DNA of 64,000 nucleotides from Lachnospiraceae bacterium. Lineage in GTDB: Bacteria > Bacillota > Clostridia > Lachnospirales > Lachnospiraceae. The stretch spans positions 49,697 to 113,696 of the forward strand of contig JAFTWC010000039.1 of NCBI GenBank assembly GCA_017465475.1. Direction: 5' to 3'. The number at the start of each line of letters is the position of its first letter. Position 1 is the first letter of the stretch. Under the pieces are notes generated by a model, which ran no database searches, was not told the DNA's origin, and worked only from the letters and a program-made list of their open reading frames with translations. A program made the position numbers and the translations under genes. Shown piece after piece: positions 8,593 through 16,391 of this stretch.

Positions 8593-9641
8593 GATAATCG
8601 CCCCCTTTCTTCTATGGTTAAACAATCGAGTGTATCCAAATGCTCTCTTGAAAAAATAAGAAAGCGAGCTCGAAGTTCTCCAAACTCCGTAAATATGTGT
8701 TTTTTTACAGAATAATTGTTCTTTGTAGCATTACAGCATAATGTACCTCTTCTTTGCAGTTCACCTTTTATTCTCGGATACGATATATTGTTGCACAATG
8801 AATTTATTGCTTTGTGAAACAACGCATCTGGAATATAATAAAACTTATCATCAAATAAAATAGCCTTTTTCTTATCTACAGCATCGTAAAGCGATTGGTC
8901 TATTCTGTCAATTGCACTAATAACAATATCCGAAGGATGTTCATCAATATATGAGTTTAAACTCCTCTGAACCGGCTTGATAATTTCCAAATCCGTCATA
9001 AGAGACACCATACTCATAGATTTGACTGCCTTTTTTAATTCATCGAGGCTTATTAATTCATCTTCCGTATGAATCAACGCATGGTTTAATGCCCAAGCCA
9101 CAGAAAACAATGTTGCTCCCAATAAAGAAGCATCTTCATCTTCACTATCATAAAGAGAACGTGCTTCTTTCATACACCCTACAATATCATTACCATTTTG
9201 GCGAATATACTCCATACATGTCCGAAACATTTCGAGCATATTCCCTATCGAATTCCGTTCTATCTCCAGATCTTCATACGATACAATCCCCGTATAGCGA
9301 TTAAGTTCAGGTGGAATAATTCCACACACTACCATAACCGGTAGAAAATTTTTACTAGTCATAAAACGGTAAATCCCTTCTTGGCTATAAAAAGGTTGGT
9401 ACTCAACAATTAGCATCTGGTAATTCGCACATTTCGGAATCCTAGTTCCATGTATTTCTCCTATAACCCCATTGAATTCACATAACATCCTAATTACATT
9501 CTCCTTTACCTTCTCATTGGAGAAATAAAGAATAATACCTTGCTCTAATCCAAAACCCGCATCTCCGACCAAAAAACGAATATCTGCATAAACAGATAAA
9601 AGCAACTGCTTTATTTCATTAATTTTATTATTCTCTCCCAT
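8562..9641 (-). CDS. Operon protein of unknown function
   Basis: 359 residues from the ATG at 9641 (AAGGAGGAGA RBS). I do not recognise a family with certainty. The region FLPVMVVCGIIPPELNRYTGIVSYEDLE resembles the ATPase-core C-terminal part of DUF927/primase-helicase-like proteins, but no intact Walker A is visible. The C-terminus (KGELQRRGTLCCNATKNNYS) resembles the winged-helix tail of such proteins. It lies between a partner gene that it overlaps by 31 nt and the HerA-type ATPase, so all three probably act together. Confidence 0.5.
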   Translation of the reverse strand: MGENNKINEIKQLLLSVYADIRFLVGDAGFGLEQGIILYFSNEKVKENVIRMLCEFNGVIGEIHGTRIPKCANYQMLIVEYQPFYSQEGIYRFMTSKNFLPVMVVCGIIPPELNRYTGIVSYEDLEIERNSIGNMLEMFRTCMEYIRQNGNDIVGCMKEARSLYDSEDEDASLLGATLFSVAWALNHALIHTEDELISLDELKKAVKSMSMVSLMTDLEIIKPVQRSLNSYIDEHPSDIVISAIDRIDQSLYDAVDKKKAILFDDKFYYIPDALFHKAINSLCNNISYPRIKGELQRRGTLCCNATKNNYSVKKHIFTEFGELRARFLIFSREHLDTLDCLTIEERGRLSCTSVALMKE

Positions 9642-10432
9642 GTGAGATCTCCTCCTTCGCAAAAATGATGTTCTCCCTCCGGTGTAGAAAACCAACCAAC
9701 CGTATACGGGACATAGATTTCGTCTGTGCATTCATCCACCAAGCTGACGATAAAGTTAAACAAAATCTGTTTTATGTGACTATAAGGCTTATACTGAAAA
9801 GTAATACCTACAGCCCCCAGTTTACGCTGAAGATAACCAGACGGTGCAAGTTTTTCAGCCGAAAGAAAAACTCGCTTCTCTTGCCCTTTTACCCTACAAT
9901 TCAGGCAATAGCAAAACAAATCGGTATCATCTGCACAGATGTAGGTAGTAATATACGGGCTACGCATGTTAGTAACTTCTACATCAGCCAAATCAATAAG
10001 CTTGTTCGTTCGAACAACAAGCGGTTTCCCATCAACATCTACTTTAACTTCCTCAATTTGAGCTCGCATCGCCTCGTTACAATGCATTTTAAAAAGAAAC
10101 TTCTTCTTATAGGTTCCAAGACTCGTCTCTTCTGCGTGCTCCCTCTTAATCATCGCAGCATTTGCACGAATAATCTGATTTGTACTTTCTCTCACAGCTT
10201 GAATCGCAAGATTGTGTTGCTCTTGTGGAGTTAATGTACATATGGTTTGCTCCGAATCTCCAACATTAAACTCAACCAATTCCTGTGGATTTGTAAAAAC
10301 AGTAAAATCCGGAATAATTCCTTCCTCTTTTTCCGACTTACCGTTTGCCATAGCAATTGGTCTTATCACTGGTTGCGCAGCATTCATTTTCGAAAAATCA
10401 TCTTTTCTTAGACGCTCATCATTAGTTTGCAT
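9611..10432 (-). CDS. DUF927-like N-terminal protein of unknown function
   Basis: 273 residues. The first ~90 residues are polar and poorly ordered. The middle (YITTYICADDTDLFCYCLNC) and end (EIYVPYTVGWFSTPEGEHHF) resemble the N-terminal part of DUF927 proteins of mobile elements. Together with the next gene it could be one DUF927-like protein split in two. It is the first gene of the operon that runs through the HerA-type ATPase. The start codon is ATG at 10432 with an AGGAGG box nearby. Confidence 0.5.
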   Translation of the reverse strand: MQTNDERLRKDDFSKMNAAQPVIRPIAMANGKSEKEEGIIPDFTVFTNPQELVEFNVGDSEQTICTLTPQEQHNLAIQAVRESTNQIIRANAAMIKREHAEETSLGTYKKKFLFKMHCNEAMRAQIEEVKVDVDGKPLVVRTNKLIDLADVEVTNMRSPYITTYICADDTDLFCYCLNCRVKGQEKRVFLSAEKLAPSGYLQRKLGAVGITFQYKPYSHIKQILFNFIVSLVDECTDEIYVPYTVGWFSTPEGEHHFCEGGDLTWERIIKLMK

Positions 10433-10492
10433 CTTTTTGCATCCTCCTTAATTCAATATAATTCATACTTTTTTCGATTCCTAATTGGCGCC

Positions 10493-10536
10493 AAAAAAAG
10501 GAACCGTCAAAGACATTTTGCCTTCAAAGGTTCCTT
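10493..10536 (-). terminator. Leader terminator upstream of the HerA operon
   Basis: Read on the minus strand: AAGGAACC, a 23-nt loop, GGTTCCTT, then a T7 run, about 60 nt before the first gene of the operon and well downstream of its promoter. It would stop transcripts before the genes unless antiterminated. Confidence 0.6.
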
Positions 10537-10555
10537 ACATACATTTATTAAGCTA

Positions 10556-10618
10556 TCAATCCAAAAGCTTCCACATGAACTCACTTTCTAAAATAACAAC
10601 TCGACCACACATAAACAT
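10556..10618 (-). CDS. Candidate leader peptide, 20 residues
   Basis: MFMCGRVVILESEFMWKLLD, inside the long leader and just before the leader terminator. Only a weak GAGAG box precedes it. It is offered because other genes of this element have a short ORF plus terminator. Confidence 0.25.
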   Translation of the reverse strand: MFMCGRVVILESEFMWKLLD

Positions 10619-10959
10619 TCACACTCTCAACATCAGAATACTTCTGCGGTCAAGTTACCTTTCAGAAAGACGGATTATAGCCTTAATATCAATTAAGAAT
10701 CCCTCTTTGGGCAAAACAACTCTACATAAACGTTTGCTTTTCAAAAAAGTATGTACATGACAAAGCAGAAACGTAAACAAAGAATTACTTCGAGTAACTT
10801 GCTGTTGGACCCTTCTTTAGGGTTGGAAAATGTTTTTGTGTATGTCTGCTTCGATTAAATAAACCGAAACATATATTAGTTCCGTAGAACTAAAACAACA
10901 GACTCGCCTAATACAATATTCAATTTTCCCGAATCTATCAACTGATTCGTTTGAGCCAT

Positions 10960-10987
10960 ATTATACAGAACAAATTTAAGATGTCAA
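10960..10987 (-). promoter_or_regulatory. Sigma-A promoter of the HerA operon
   Basis: TTGACA (10987-10982), 16-nt spacer, TATAAT (10965-10960). It implies a leader of roughly 520 nt before the first gene. The 10,433-11,228 stretch otherwise holds the leader terminator, a small ORF candidate and AT-rich sequence. Confidence 0.7.
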
Positions 10988-11134
10988 GTAGTTTTTGAAA
11001 AATTTTTTTACTTTTTTCAAACCTCATTTCATCCGCCCAACTTTTTAAGAAAAACCAGATAAAATTTTAAAAGCAAACCGTCATTTCTCCGGAACTTTTT
11101 TATTTTTCATTTAGGGTTTTATTTTTTCTTGGGC

Positions 11135-11178
11135 ACAAAAAGGCCGGAAGACGATTCTTTGATCACCTTCCGGTCTTT
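11135..11178 (-). terminator. Terminator of the 165-residue membrane protein gene
   Basis: AAAGACCGGAAG pairs with CTTCCGGCCTTT on the minus strand (11178-11139), followed by TTTTTG; it lies 50 bp after the stop of the gene at 11229-11726. Confidence 0.8.
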
Positions 11179-11228
11179 GATATTTTCCCACTATGTAATA
11201 TCGAATATCTCGATATCTCTTTAATTTT

Positions 11229-11726
11229 TTACGCTTCTCTTTTTTGTTTCTTTCCTTTGGATTTATCCTGTTGTGCTGTCAGTTCCAAATCCCCCAAAAG
11301 CATGTCAGTAAAAACATTCATTCTATCTACAACTTTTTTATCATCGGTTTCTTTTGTAATAAAAATAATCAAATCATAAAATTCATCATAAATCTGCTGA
11401 TTTGCAAATATTGCCAATCTTGCTTTGAATGAATTAAGCTGTATCTTTTGCTCACGAGAAAGTGAAAATCTATTATTCGGTATGTCTACCGAATAAGAAA
11501 ACATTGGTACGAAACCAATTAGTTCAGAATACAATTTTTCTTTTTCCATATATCGGTGCTGCACAATCTCGTTCTCAGACTGAGTTTTCACCACATCAAT
11601 GTTATTCTTCGCCGCAATACGGCTCTGAATGATAGAGCCGACAAAACCAATAACTCCACCAACAATAACGCCGAGAAAGGTCATCAGAACACTATTATCA
11701 TACCACACCTCAACAACTCCATTCAT
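11229..11726 (-). CDS. Membrane-anchored protein of unknown function
   Basis: 165 residues from the ATG at 11726 (GGAGGAATGAT RBS); a longer frame to 11807 lacks an RBS. One transmembrane helix near residues 12-34 (VLMTFLGVIVGGVIGFVGSI) is followed by a basic, coiled-coil-prone cytosolic region (AAKNNIDVVKTQSENEIVQH) and a Lys-rich tail. Similar one-TM proteins are common in integrative elements; no function is known to me. It is a single-gene transcript with its own terminator. Confidence 0.7.
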   Translation of the reverse strand: MNGVVEVWYDNSVLMTFLGVIVGGVIGFVGSIIQSRIAAKNNIDVVKTQSENEIVQHRYMEKEKLYSELIGFVPMFSYSVDIPNNRFSLSREQKIQLNSFKARLAIFANQQIYDEFYDLIIFITKETDDKKVVDRMNVFTDMLLGDLELTAQQDKSKGKKQKREA

Positions 11727-11868
11727 ATCATTCCTCCGCCATACCAACCAGCTTATAAAGCTTGTTCTTTTTATGTTTATTATAGCATCAGATATCATAA
11801 TCCACAAGAGGTCTCCCTAAAACACAACGACAGCAAACACCTCTTGTTTGCCGCCGTTGCAATACACC

Positions 11869-12459
11869 CTACTTCCTATATTTGAATTCCATTCCTTCAT
11901 ATACCCTCACCGGATTTCCTCTTACAATCTTTGTGTGTTCTCTCCACGCATCATTTATCTGCTTTCTCTGATTCGATTTGTTTTGCTCCGTCAAAATAGC
12001 GTTGAGCTTATTAAGTGCATCCTTACGGTTCATGAACTGACTTCGCTCCGAGGTAGAAGTTACGGTGATTCCCGTTGGCACATGAATCAACCGTACCCCG
12101 GTCTCAACCTTATTTACATTCTGACCGCCTTTGCCTCCACAATGGAATCGTTCAAAACGAACTTCTCCTTCCGAATAGATTGTTTCTACCTCCGGAAGAA
12201 TACTCCCATCCACAAACCAATTCTTACGCTGATGATTCGGACGATAGGGACTTTTGCAAATCCACTGGATACTTCCTTCTAACTCGGATAAGTCAAATCC
12301 GGTAGAGAAAAGGATAGAAGTAAAACATCCCTTTTCTTTCCCTACATGGTCCGAAAGTAATTCAATATCCGGGAATTCTTTTTTTAATGCTTCAAAGAGC
12401 TTACTTACTGCAAGCTCACATTCCACAGGGCCTTGCCCTGAACTAATCTGTACTATCAT
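11869..12459 (-). CDS. prfH: Peptide chain release factor homologue PrfH
   Basis: 196 residues, about half the size of RF1/RF2. It keeps the catalytic domain with the GGQ motif (HCGGKGGQNVNKVETGVRL) that triggers peptidyl-tRNA hydrolysis and lacks the stop-codon recognition domains. Reports on RtcB2-PrfH pairs link PrfH to release of nascent chains on ribosomes cut in the decoding centre, allowing RtcB to religate 16S rRNA. It follows rtcB by 9 nt with its own AAGGAG box, so the two form one operon, the usual arrangement. Confidence 0.93.
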   Translation of the reverse strand: MIVQISSGQGPVECELAVSKLFEALKKEFPDIELLSDHVGKEKGCFTSILFSTGFDLSELEGSIQWICKSPYRPNHQRKNWFVDGSILPEVETIYSEGEVRFERFHCGGKGGQNVNKVETGVRLIHVPTGITVTSTSERSQFMNRKDALNKLNAILTEQNKSNQRKQINDAWREHTKIVRGNPVRVYEGMEFKYRK

Positions 12460-12468
12460 AAATCTCCT

Positions 12469-13599
12469 TTACTGTCCGCCCGCCTTAAAATTATAGACAG
12501 GACGGATTCTCTTTTCGATGTTTACCGTGTCTTTGATAACCTCTGTGATATCCTCTACCGAACGATAAGCAAAAGGTGCCTCATCTAAGGTGTCCTTGCC
12601 GATACAGGAAGAGTAGATACCTTTCATTTCTGCTTTGTAGGCTGATACGGTATAATGCTGCTTAATCTCCTCACGCTTCATAATCCGTCCTGCACCATGA
12701 GGAGCGGAATAGTTCCAGTCCGTATTTCCAAGTCCTGTACCAAGCAGAATACCGTCACGCATGTTAATCGGAATAATAACCGTCTCGTTTTTCTTGGCAG
12801 AAATAGCTCCCTTCCGCAATATCGGAATGTTCCCGGAAAAATCCACATAGTTATGGATACAGGAATAGCTGTCGGTCACTTTCCATTTCATACCTTTTAC
12901 CAGCTCATCTAACATAATCTCCCGGTTCAGTTCTGCGAACTGCTGTACCAATTCCAAATCATGAAAATAGTCTTCTTTTAAAGCTCCGTCAAGCCATGTA
13001 AGTTCATACGGCGCTTGGATTCCCTGTGACTTTAGGTACTTTTGTCCTTCGTTCAGATAGTATTCCGTCACTTCTTTTCCAAGGTGGCGACTGCCGGAGT
13101 GAAGCACCACATAAAAAGTGCCCTCTTCATCGACATCCACTTCAATGAAATGATTGCCACCACCCAGTGTTCCGAGGCTGTGTAATGCCTTATCAAAACG
13201 GATGCTCTTATAACACCGAAGGTTGGACAGCTCCATCGCATCTGCGAAACGGTGTATTTTACTTCGGATGGCAAAGCCGGAAGGGATGTTCTCACGAATC
13301 ACCTTATCCAACTTTTGAAACTCTACTTTAGAAGTCTTCAGTTTTGCCAGTGTCATACCGCATCCGATATCAATACCAACCAAATTGGGCAAAATACGCT
13401 CTCCAACGGTCATTGTAAGTCCGATAGTTCCGACCTTTCCTGGATGTACATCCGGCATCACACGGATAACAGAACCTTTGGAAGTCTCGTTATCGCAGAG
13501 CATCTGAATCTGTGCAATGGCATAATCATCCACTGCGGTCTGTTCGTTGTTTGTTGTGAAAATTGTTGCGGAAGTACAGATTCCGTTTACTGTTCTCAT
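12469..13599 (-). CDS. rtcB: RNA-splicing ligase RtcB (RtcB2-type, paired with PrfH)
   Basis: 376 residues. Hallmarks: metal-binding MPDVHPGKVGTIG, VGIDIGCGM with the conserved Cys, GTLGGGNHFIEV, HSGSRHLGKEV and HGAGRIMKR near the guanylated His region. RtcB joins 2',3'-cyclic phosphate and 5'-OH RNA ends using GTP. Next to prfH it is expected to repair rRNA cleaved by ribotoxins. Start ATG at 13599 with an AAAGGA box. The leader contains a promoter, a 25-codon ORF and a terminator, which points to conditional expression. Confidence 0.95.
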   Translation of the reverse strand: MRTVNGICTSATIFTTNNEQTAVDDYAIAQIQMLCDNETSKGSVIRVMPDVHPGKVGTIGLTMTVGERILPNLVGIDIGCGMTLAKLKTSKVEFQKLDKVIRENIPSGFAIRSKIHRFADAMELSNLRCYKSIRFDKALHSLGTLGGGNHFIEVDVDEEGTFYVVLHSGSRHLGKEVTEYYLNEGQKYLKSQGIQAPYELTWLDGALKEDYFHDLELVQQFAELNREIMLDELVKGMKWKVTDSYSCIHNYVDFSGNIPILRKGAISAKKNETVIIPINMRDGILLGTGLGNTDWNYSAPHGAGRIMKREEIKQHYTVSAYKAEMKGIYSSCIGKDTLDEAPFAYRSVEDITEVIKDTVNIEKRIRPVYNFKAGGQ

Positions 13600-13643
13600 A
13601 TAAAAATCCTTTCTGTTGGTGGTGTTTCTTGCAAAAAAGGGCG

Positions 13644-13668
13644 CAAAAAAACACCTTCTCTAAAGGTG
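13644..13668 (-). terminator. Leader terminator upstream of rtcB
   Basis: On the minus strand CACCTT, loop TAGAG, AAGGTG, then a run of T's, about 45 nt before the rtcB start. The upstream arm can alternatively pair with the leader ORF region at 13769-13781. Confidence 0.7.
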
Positions 13669-13751
13669 CGGTGTCCATCCAATCACAAAGGGATACATAC
13701 AGTAATGGTATAGAATATAGATTACCCTATCTTAGATGCAGGCGCAAAGAA

Positions 13752-13829
13752 CTACATCCAGTAAAAAAGGACAACCGAACCTCTGTTAATAGCTATGAAT
13801 TTGTTGAATGATAAATTAATCTTCTGCAT
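13752..13829 (-). CDS. Leader peptide ORF of the rtcB-prfH operon, 25 residues
   Basis: ATG at 13829 preceded by AAAGGAGGACAATC, one of the strongest RBSs in the window; stop TAG at 13752. It begins MQKINLSFNKF and ends in VVLFYWM. It lies between the promoter and the leader terminator. Its 3' half includes 13769-13781, complementary to the segment next to the terminator. Likely role: ribosome-dependent attenuation; inferred. Confidence 0.65.
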   Translation of the reverse strand: MQKINLSFNKFIAINRGSVVLFYWM

Positions 13830-13903
13830 GATTGTCCTCCTTTCAAACGGGTTAATAGTTTCGATAATACAAGCGATTTGCAAAACCACTTGTTATGCTG
13901 TGT

Positions 13904-13932
13904 AGTATATCGGCAAAAATCGGTTTTGTCAA
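13904..13932 (-). promoter_or_regulatory. Sigma-A promoter of the rtcB-prfH operon
   Basis: TTGACA (13932-13927), 17-nt spacer, TATACT (13909-13904), directly upstream of the leader ORF. Confidence 0.8.
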
Positions 13933-13942
13933 TAGGTCTGTT

Positions 13943-14563
13943 CTAAAGTTCTCTTTTAAACTCTGCTTTTACCAACTTATAAAAAGAGCTTCGTTTAAGT
14001 CCCAATAACTCCATCGCTTTTTTTGCTGATATCTCCCCGGCATTCCATTTCTCCATTACTTCATCCCAGTTATCCGGCACAACCAAACGAGGGCGTCCCA
14101 AATACTTCCCTTTTGCTTTGGCTGCATCTATTCCTTCACGCTGTCGCTCTAAAGTTGTTTCACGCTCCTGTTCCGCAATACTAGCAAGTACTTCTATAAT
14201 GATATTTTCAATCATTTCTACAATCCACTCGTTTCCTTTTCCTTCTTCTATACGGATCATAGATGTCGGTAAATCAATAATCATTAATCGGATGCCATTA
14301 TCTTTGAACCATTGTAGTTCCTTTTTAATGTCAATCTTTCTTCGGGATAAGCGGTCTAATGATTTTATGTACAACACATCCCCCGCTCTAAGCCCCAACG
14401 GTCCCTTCAATGCCGTGTAGCCCGGTCTATCAAGCGACTTCCCTGACACTTTATCCACAACAATATTCTCCGGCGGAACATACTTACTCAGTGCTACTAA
14501 TTGACGGTCCAAGTTCTGCTCCTTTGTACTTACTCTGGCATAGCCCATAATTTTGTTTTGCAT
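13943..14563 (-). CDS. Small serine recombinase (resolvase/invertase family)
   Basis: 206 residues from the ATG at 14563 (AAGGAG box). Nucleophile Ser12 in YARVSTKEQ, then IKSLDRLSRR and IAEQERETTLERQREGI, and a C-terminal helix-turn-helix (GEISAKKAMELLGLKRSSFYKLVK): a complete Tn3/Hin-type resolvase. Such enzymes resolve cointegrates or invert segments at short dyad sites. It sits directly behind a leader with strong dyads (14588-14698) that could be both recombination sites and an RNA attenuator. It may stabilise the element or be a remnant of a resistance module. Confidence 0.9.
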   Translation of the reverse strand: MQNKIMGYARVSTKEQNLDRQLVALSKYVPPENIVVDKVSGKSLDRPGYTALKGPLGLRAGDVLYIKSLDRLSRRKIDIKKELQWFKDNGIRLMIIDLPTSMIRIEEGKGNEWIVEMIENIIIEVLASIAEQERETTLERQREGIDAAKAKGKYLGRPRLVVPDNWDEVMEKWNAGEISAKKAMELLGLKRSSFYKLVKAEFKREL

Positions 14564-14580
14564 ACTGTTTCTCCTTCCAT

Positions 14581-14647
14581 AAAAAAGTCCGTAAAGGTGG
14601 TTTAAGTTTTCGGACGTCCGAAAACTCAAACCCCAAACCTTTACGGA
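14581..14647 (-). terminator. Long zero-loop dyad and T6: attenuator terminator of the resolvase gene
   Basis: Arms 14588-14615 and 14616-14647 pair over almost their whole length (TCCGTAAAGGT outside, TTTTCGGAC inside, centred on GACGTC) with one 4-nt gap. On the minus strand it ends in TTTTTT just before the resolvase RBS. As DNA it could also be a resolvase binding site; it may also terminate the HEPN gene transcript. Confidence 0.65.
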
Positions 14648-14650
14648 TAC

Positions 14651-14728
14651 TTATTTGATACTTATATGCGCCGTCCAAAAAGGTACACCTTTCTGGACTC
14701 CGGGCCGGCCCATCGAGGGCCAATGCAT
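14651..14728 (-). CDS. Candidate leader peptide of the resolvase gene, 25 codons
   Basis: ATG at 14728, stop TAA at 14651. It starts MHWPSMGRPG and ends FWTAHISIK. No clear RBS is visible and the ATG lies only a few nt after a -10 box, so translation could be leaderless or start at the inner ATG. It covers the first hairpin of the attenuator. The layout resembles leaders of ribosome-targeting antibiotic resistance genes. Confidence 0.45.
   Translation of the reverse strand: MHWPSMGRPGVQKGVPFWTAHISIK
14673..14698 (-). repeat. Attenuator hairpin 1:2
   Basis: Minus strand GTCCAGAAAGGT (14698-14687) and ACCTTTTTGGAC (14684-14673). Each arm closely matches an outer arm of the following terminator (TCCGTAAAGGT and ACCTTTACGGA), so the arms can exchange partners. 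A perfect palindrome GGGCCGGCCC lies beside it at 14702-14711. Confidence 0.65.
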
Positions 14729-14732
14729 CAAA

Positions 14733-14761
14733 GTTATAATATATCATTGAAACATACGCAA
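14733..14761 (-). promoter_or_regulatory. Candidate promoter of the resolvase leader
   Basis: TTGCGT (14761-14756), 17-nt spacer, TATAAC (14738-14733). The boxes are acceptable but not consensus. Confidence 0.45.
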
Positions 14762-14797
14762 TACGCATCCAATAGTTATTGAATACACAACAACTGA

Positions 14798-16168
14798 TTA
14801 TCGCACTAATACAAACTCCAATAAATCAGCAATCTCATCATCTGTATAACCCAACTCTCGTAACACTATTGAGTAATTCATGTGCTCCATTAACCTTACA
14901 GCATGTATCGTTCTTTCGTTAGGTTCATAAGACCTTTTTGAATGTGCAAGTTCATTACGCCATTCATTTGCTTCTTTGGCAAGCGCCCTTATCTCTTCCT
15001 CATCAAACCACCCTTGCTTCAGACAATTTTTTAAAGGTCTCCAATCATCATATCCTTCATAATCTTTTACAATCTTATCTTCCAATGCAGGTTCCCTTAT
15101 TACATTTCTTTCGAGGGATAATGCTAACTTTCGAGCTTTATTATTAACGCTATTATTTTCAGCAAATTCTTTTAACAGCATTTTCATAATAGCATGATGG
15201 CTCTTTTCCTCCGTCATATCCGGCAGATACCTTCTAACATAAAACTCAAATGCCCCCGTAATCTGCAAGCTCTGCTGTAAATCTATTAGCATCCTACGTT
15301 TAACAGATGGATGAACACTTGAAATTGAAATACTTGCACACTTATCATCTATATCGTCTATATCCTTTGCAACTAACTCAAACAAGTTGTCAATATGAAC
15401 AAGAAAAGGCGAGGCATTAAAGGTTTTACTAATAACTTTTTTTGATTCGACATCTTCTCTATATTTATCAAAAAAGTACATATAGCTTTTACACCGTTTT
15501 ATACAATCAACAATTTTTTTCTCTTCAATCGTCTTTGCTGGATATATCCCGCGCAACTCCATTGATACGCAACCTGTATTTCTTCTGTTGCAAATAAAAG
15601 AAAATACAGAATCCACCAGTTGATAAATTTTCTGTATGAATTCCATATTATCCGTTGCTTCAAAAGTTATTGTAAGAATTGTTTCTGCCTGCATATAAGA
15701 ATTTGCAAATCCTGTTTTCCCGTTTGTCCCTAAACAAAAACATGCTTCGCACTTTGTACCCATAAGCTCAAAGGTAAATTTCTTAATCTCTTTTAACTCC
15801 CGTAAAAAAATAATCTTATTATCTTCTTGCTGCACTACCGAGGCTGATGGGCAAAAATACTGCAACTCATCAAACGAAAAAATCACCTTATCAAACTTGC
15901 TACCCGTCTCGTAACCTTGAATAAGCCAATCCACATGGTAATTAAACGTAATCGGAAATAGATGCATCTCCCCAATTTGCAATGGCAGCTGTGAAAAAAA
16001 TAGATACCTCTTATTATCAAAAGACCTTGTTAGTAAAGTATTTGAACCATCTATTTCCGGTATTGCATCATACAGATGTAGCGTTAATACTCCTTCTTTA
16101 AAATCGTATGCAAAATGTTCATTGTCCTTTGAAACGATATACCCAGAATGATCTACTTCTGTTGTCAT
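14798..16168 (-). CDS. HEPN-domain protein, ApeA-like anti-phage candidate
   Basis: 456 residues, RBS AGGAGAGGAGG before the ATG at 16168. The first ~200 residues form a beta-rich domain (YLFFSQLPLQIGEMHLFPI) resembling the ApeA N-terminal domain. The C-terminal third is helical and carries RNELAH at residues 404-409, the RX4-6H catalytic motif of HEPN ribonucleases. ApeA proteins are single-gene abortive-infection systems thought to cut RNA after phage sensing. Own promoter and a hairpin leader upstream. The HEPN motif is clear; the ApeA assignment is from pattern recognition. Confidence 0.7.
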   Translation of the reverse strand: MTTEVDHSGYIVSKDNEHFAYDFKEGVLTLHLYDAIPEIDGSNTLLTRSFDNKRYLFFSQLPLQIGEMHLFPITFNYHVDWLIQGYETGSKFDKVIFSFDELQYFCPSASVVQQEDNKIIFLRELKEIKKFTFELMGTKCEACFCLGTNGKTGFANSYMQAETILTITFEATDNMEFIQKIYQLVDSVFSFICNRRNTGCVSMELRGIYPAKTIEEKKIVDCIKRCKSYMYFFDKYREDVESKKVISKTFNASPFLVHIDNLFELVAKDIDDIDDKCASISISSVHPSVKRRMLIDLQQSLQITGAFEFYVRRYLPDMTEEKSHHAIMKMLLKEFAENNSVNNKARKLALSLERNVIREPALEDKIVKDYEGYDDWRPLKNCLKQGWFDEEEIRALAKEANEWRNELAHSKRSYEPNERTIHAVRLMEHMNYSIVLRELGYTDDEIADLLEFVLVR

Positions 16169-16213
16169 AGAAATGCCTCCTCTCCTTGTATTACCCCTAA
16201 TGCAATTACAGTA

Positions 16214-16274
16214 TAAAAGTAAAAGAGCACTACGAAATCCACATGACTACATGGGACTGGCTACTCGTAGTGCT
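16214..16274 (-). terminator. Terminator-like hairpin in the HEPN gene leader
   Basis: AGCACTACGA (16274-16265) pairs perfectly with TCGTAGTGCT (16235-16226) on the minus strand, loop 29 nt, followed by CTTTTACTTTTAT. It lies between the HEPN promoter and its RBS, so it may reduce expression of a toxic gene. Confidence 0.5.
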
Positions 16275-16340
16275 ACTCTTGTGACCTGAACGAATTAAAC
16301 GAAACAATTGAAGAAAACGTTTAACTCACTTCTTACTATC

Positions 16341-16369
16341 ATTTTACACCCGACAAAAATAACTGTCAA
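16341..16369 (-). promoter_or_regulatory. Sigma-A promoter of the HEPN gene
   Basis: TTGACA (16369-16364), 17-nt spacer, TAAAAT (16346-16341). Confidence 0.75.
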
Positions 16370-16391
16370 GTTTTCCAAAATTTTGCTTCTC

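Noticed and set aside
9665-10234. 189-codon plus-strand ORF
   Set aside because: Antisense to the DUF927-like gene, whose RBS, overlaps and operon context are convincing.
11848-12282. 144-codon plus-strand ORF
   Set aside because: Antisense to prfH across its GGQ region.
13769-13781. tRNA T-arm-like GGTTCGGTTGTCC upstream of rtcB
   Set aside because: No cloverleaf can be built around it; it lies inside a well-initiated leader ORF and pairs with the terminator region instead.
14484-14768. 94-codon minus-strand ORF crossing the resolvase leader
   Set aside because: It runs through the terminator hairpin and into resolvase codons in another frame; no RBS. The 25-codon leader frame fits the attenuator better.
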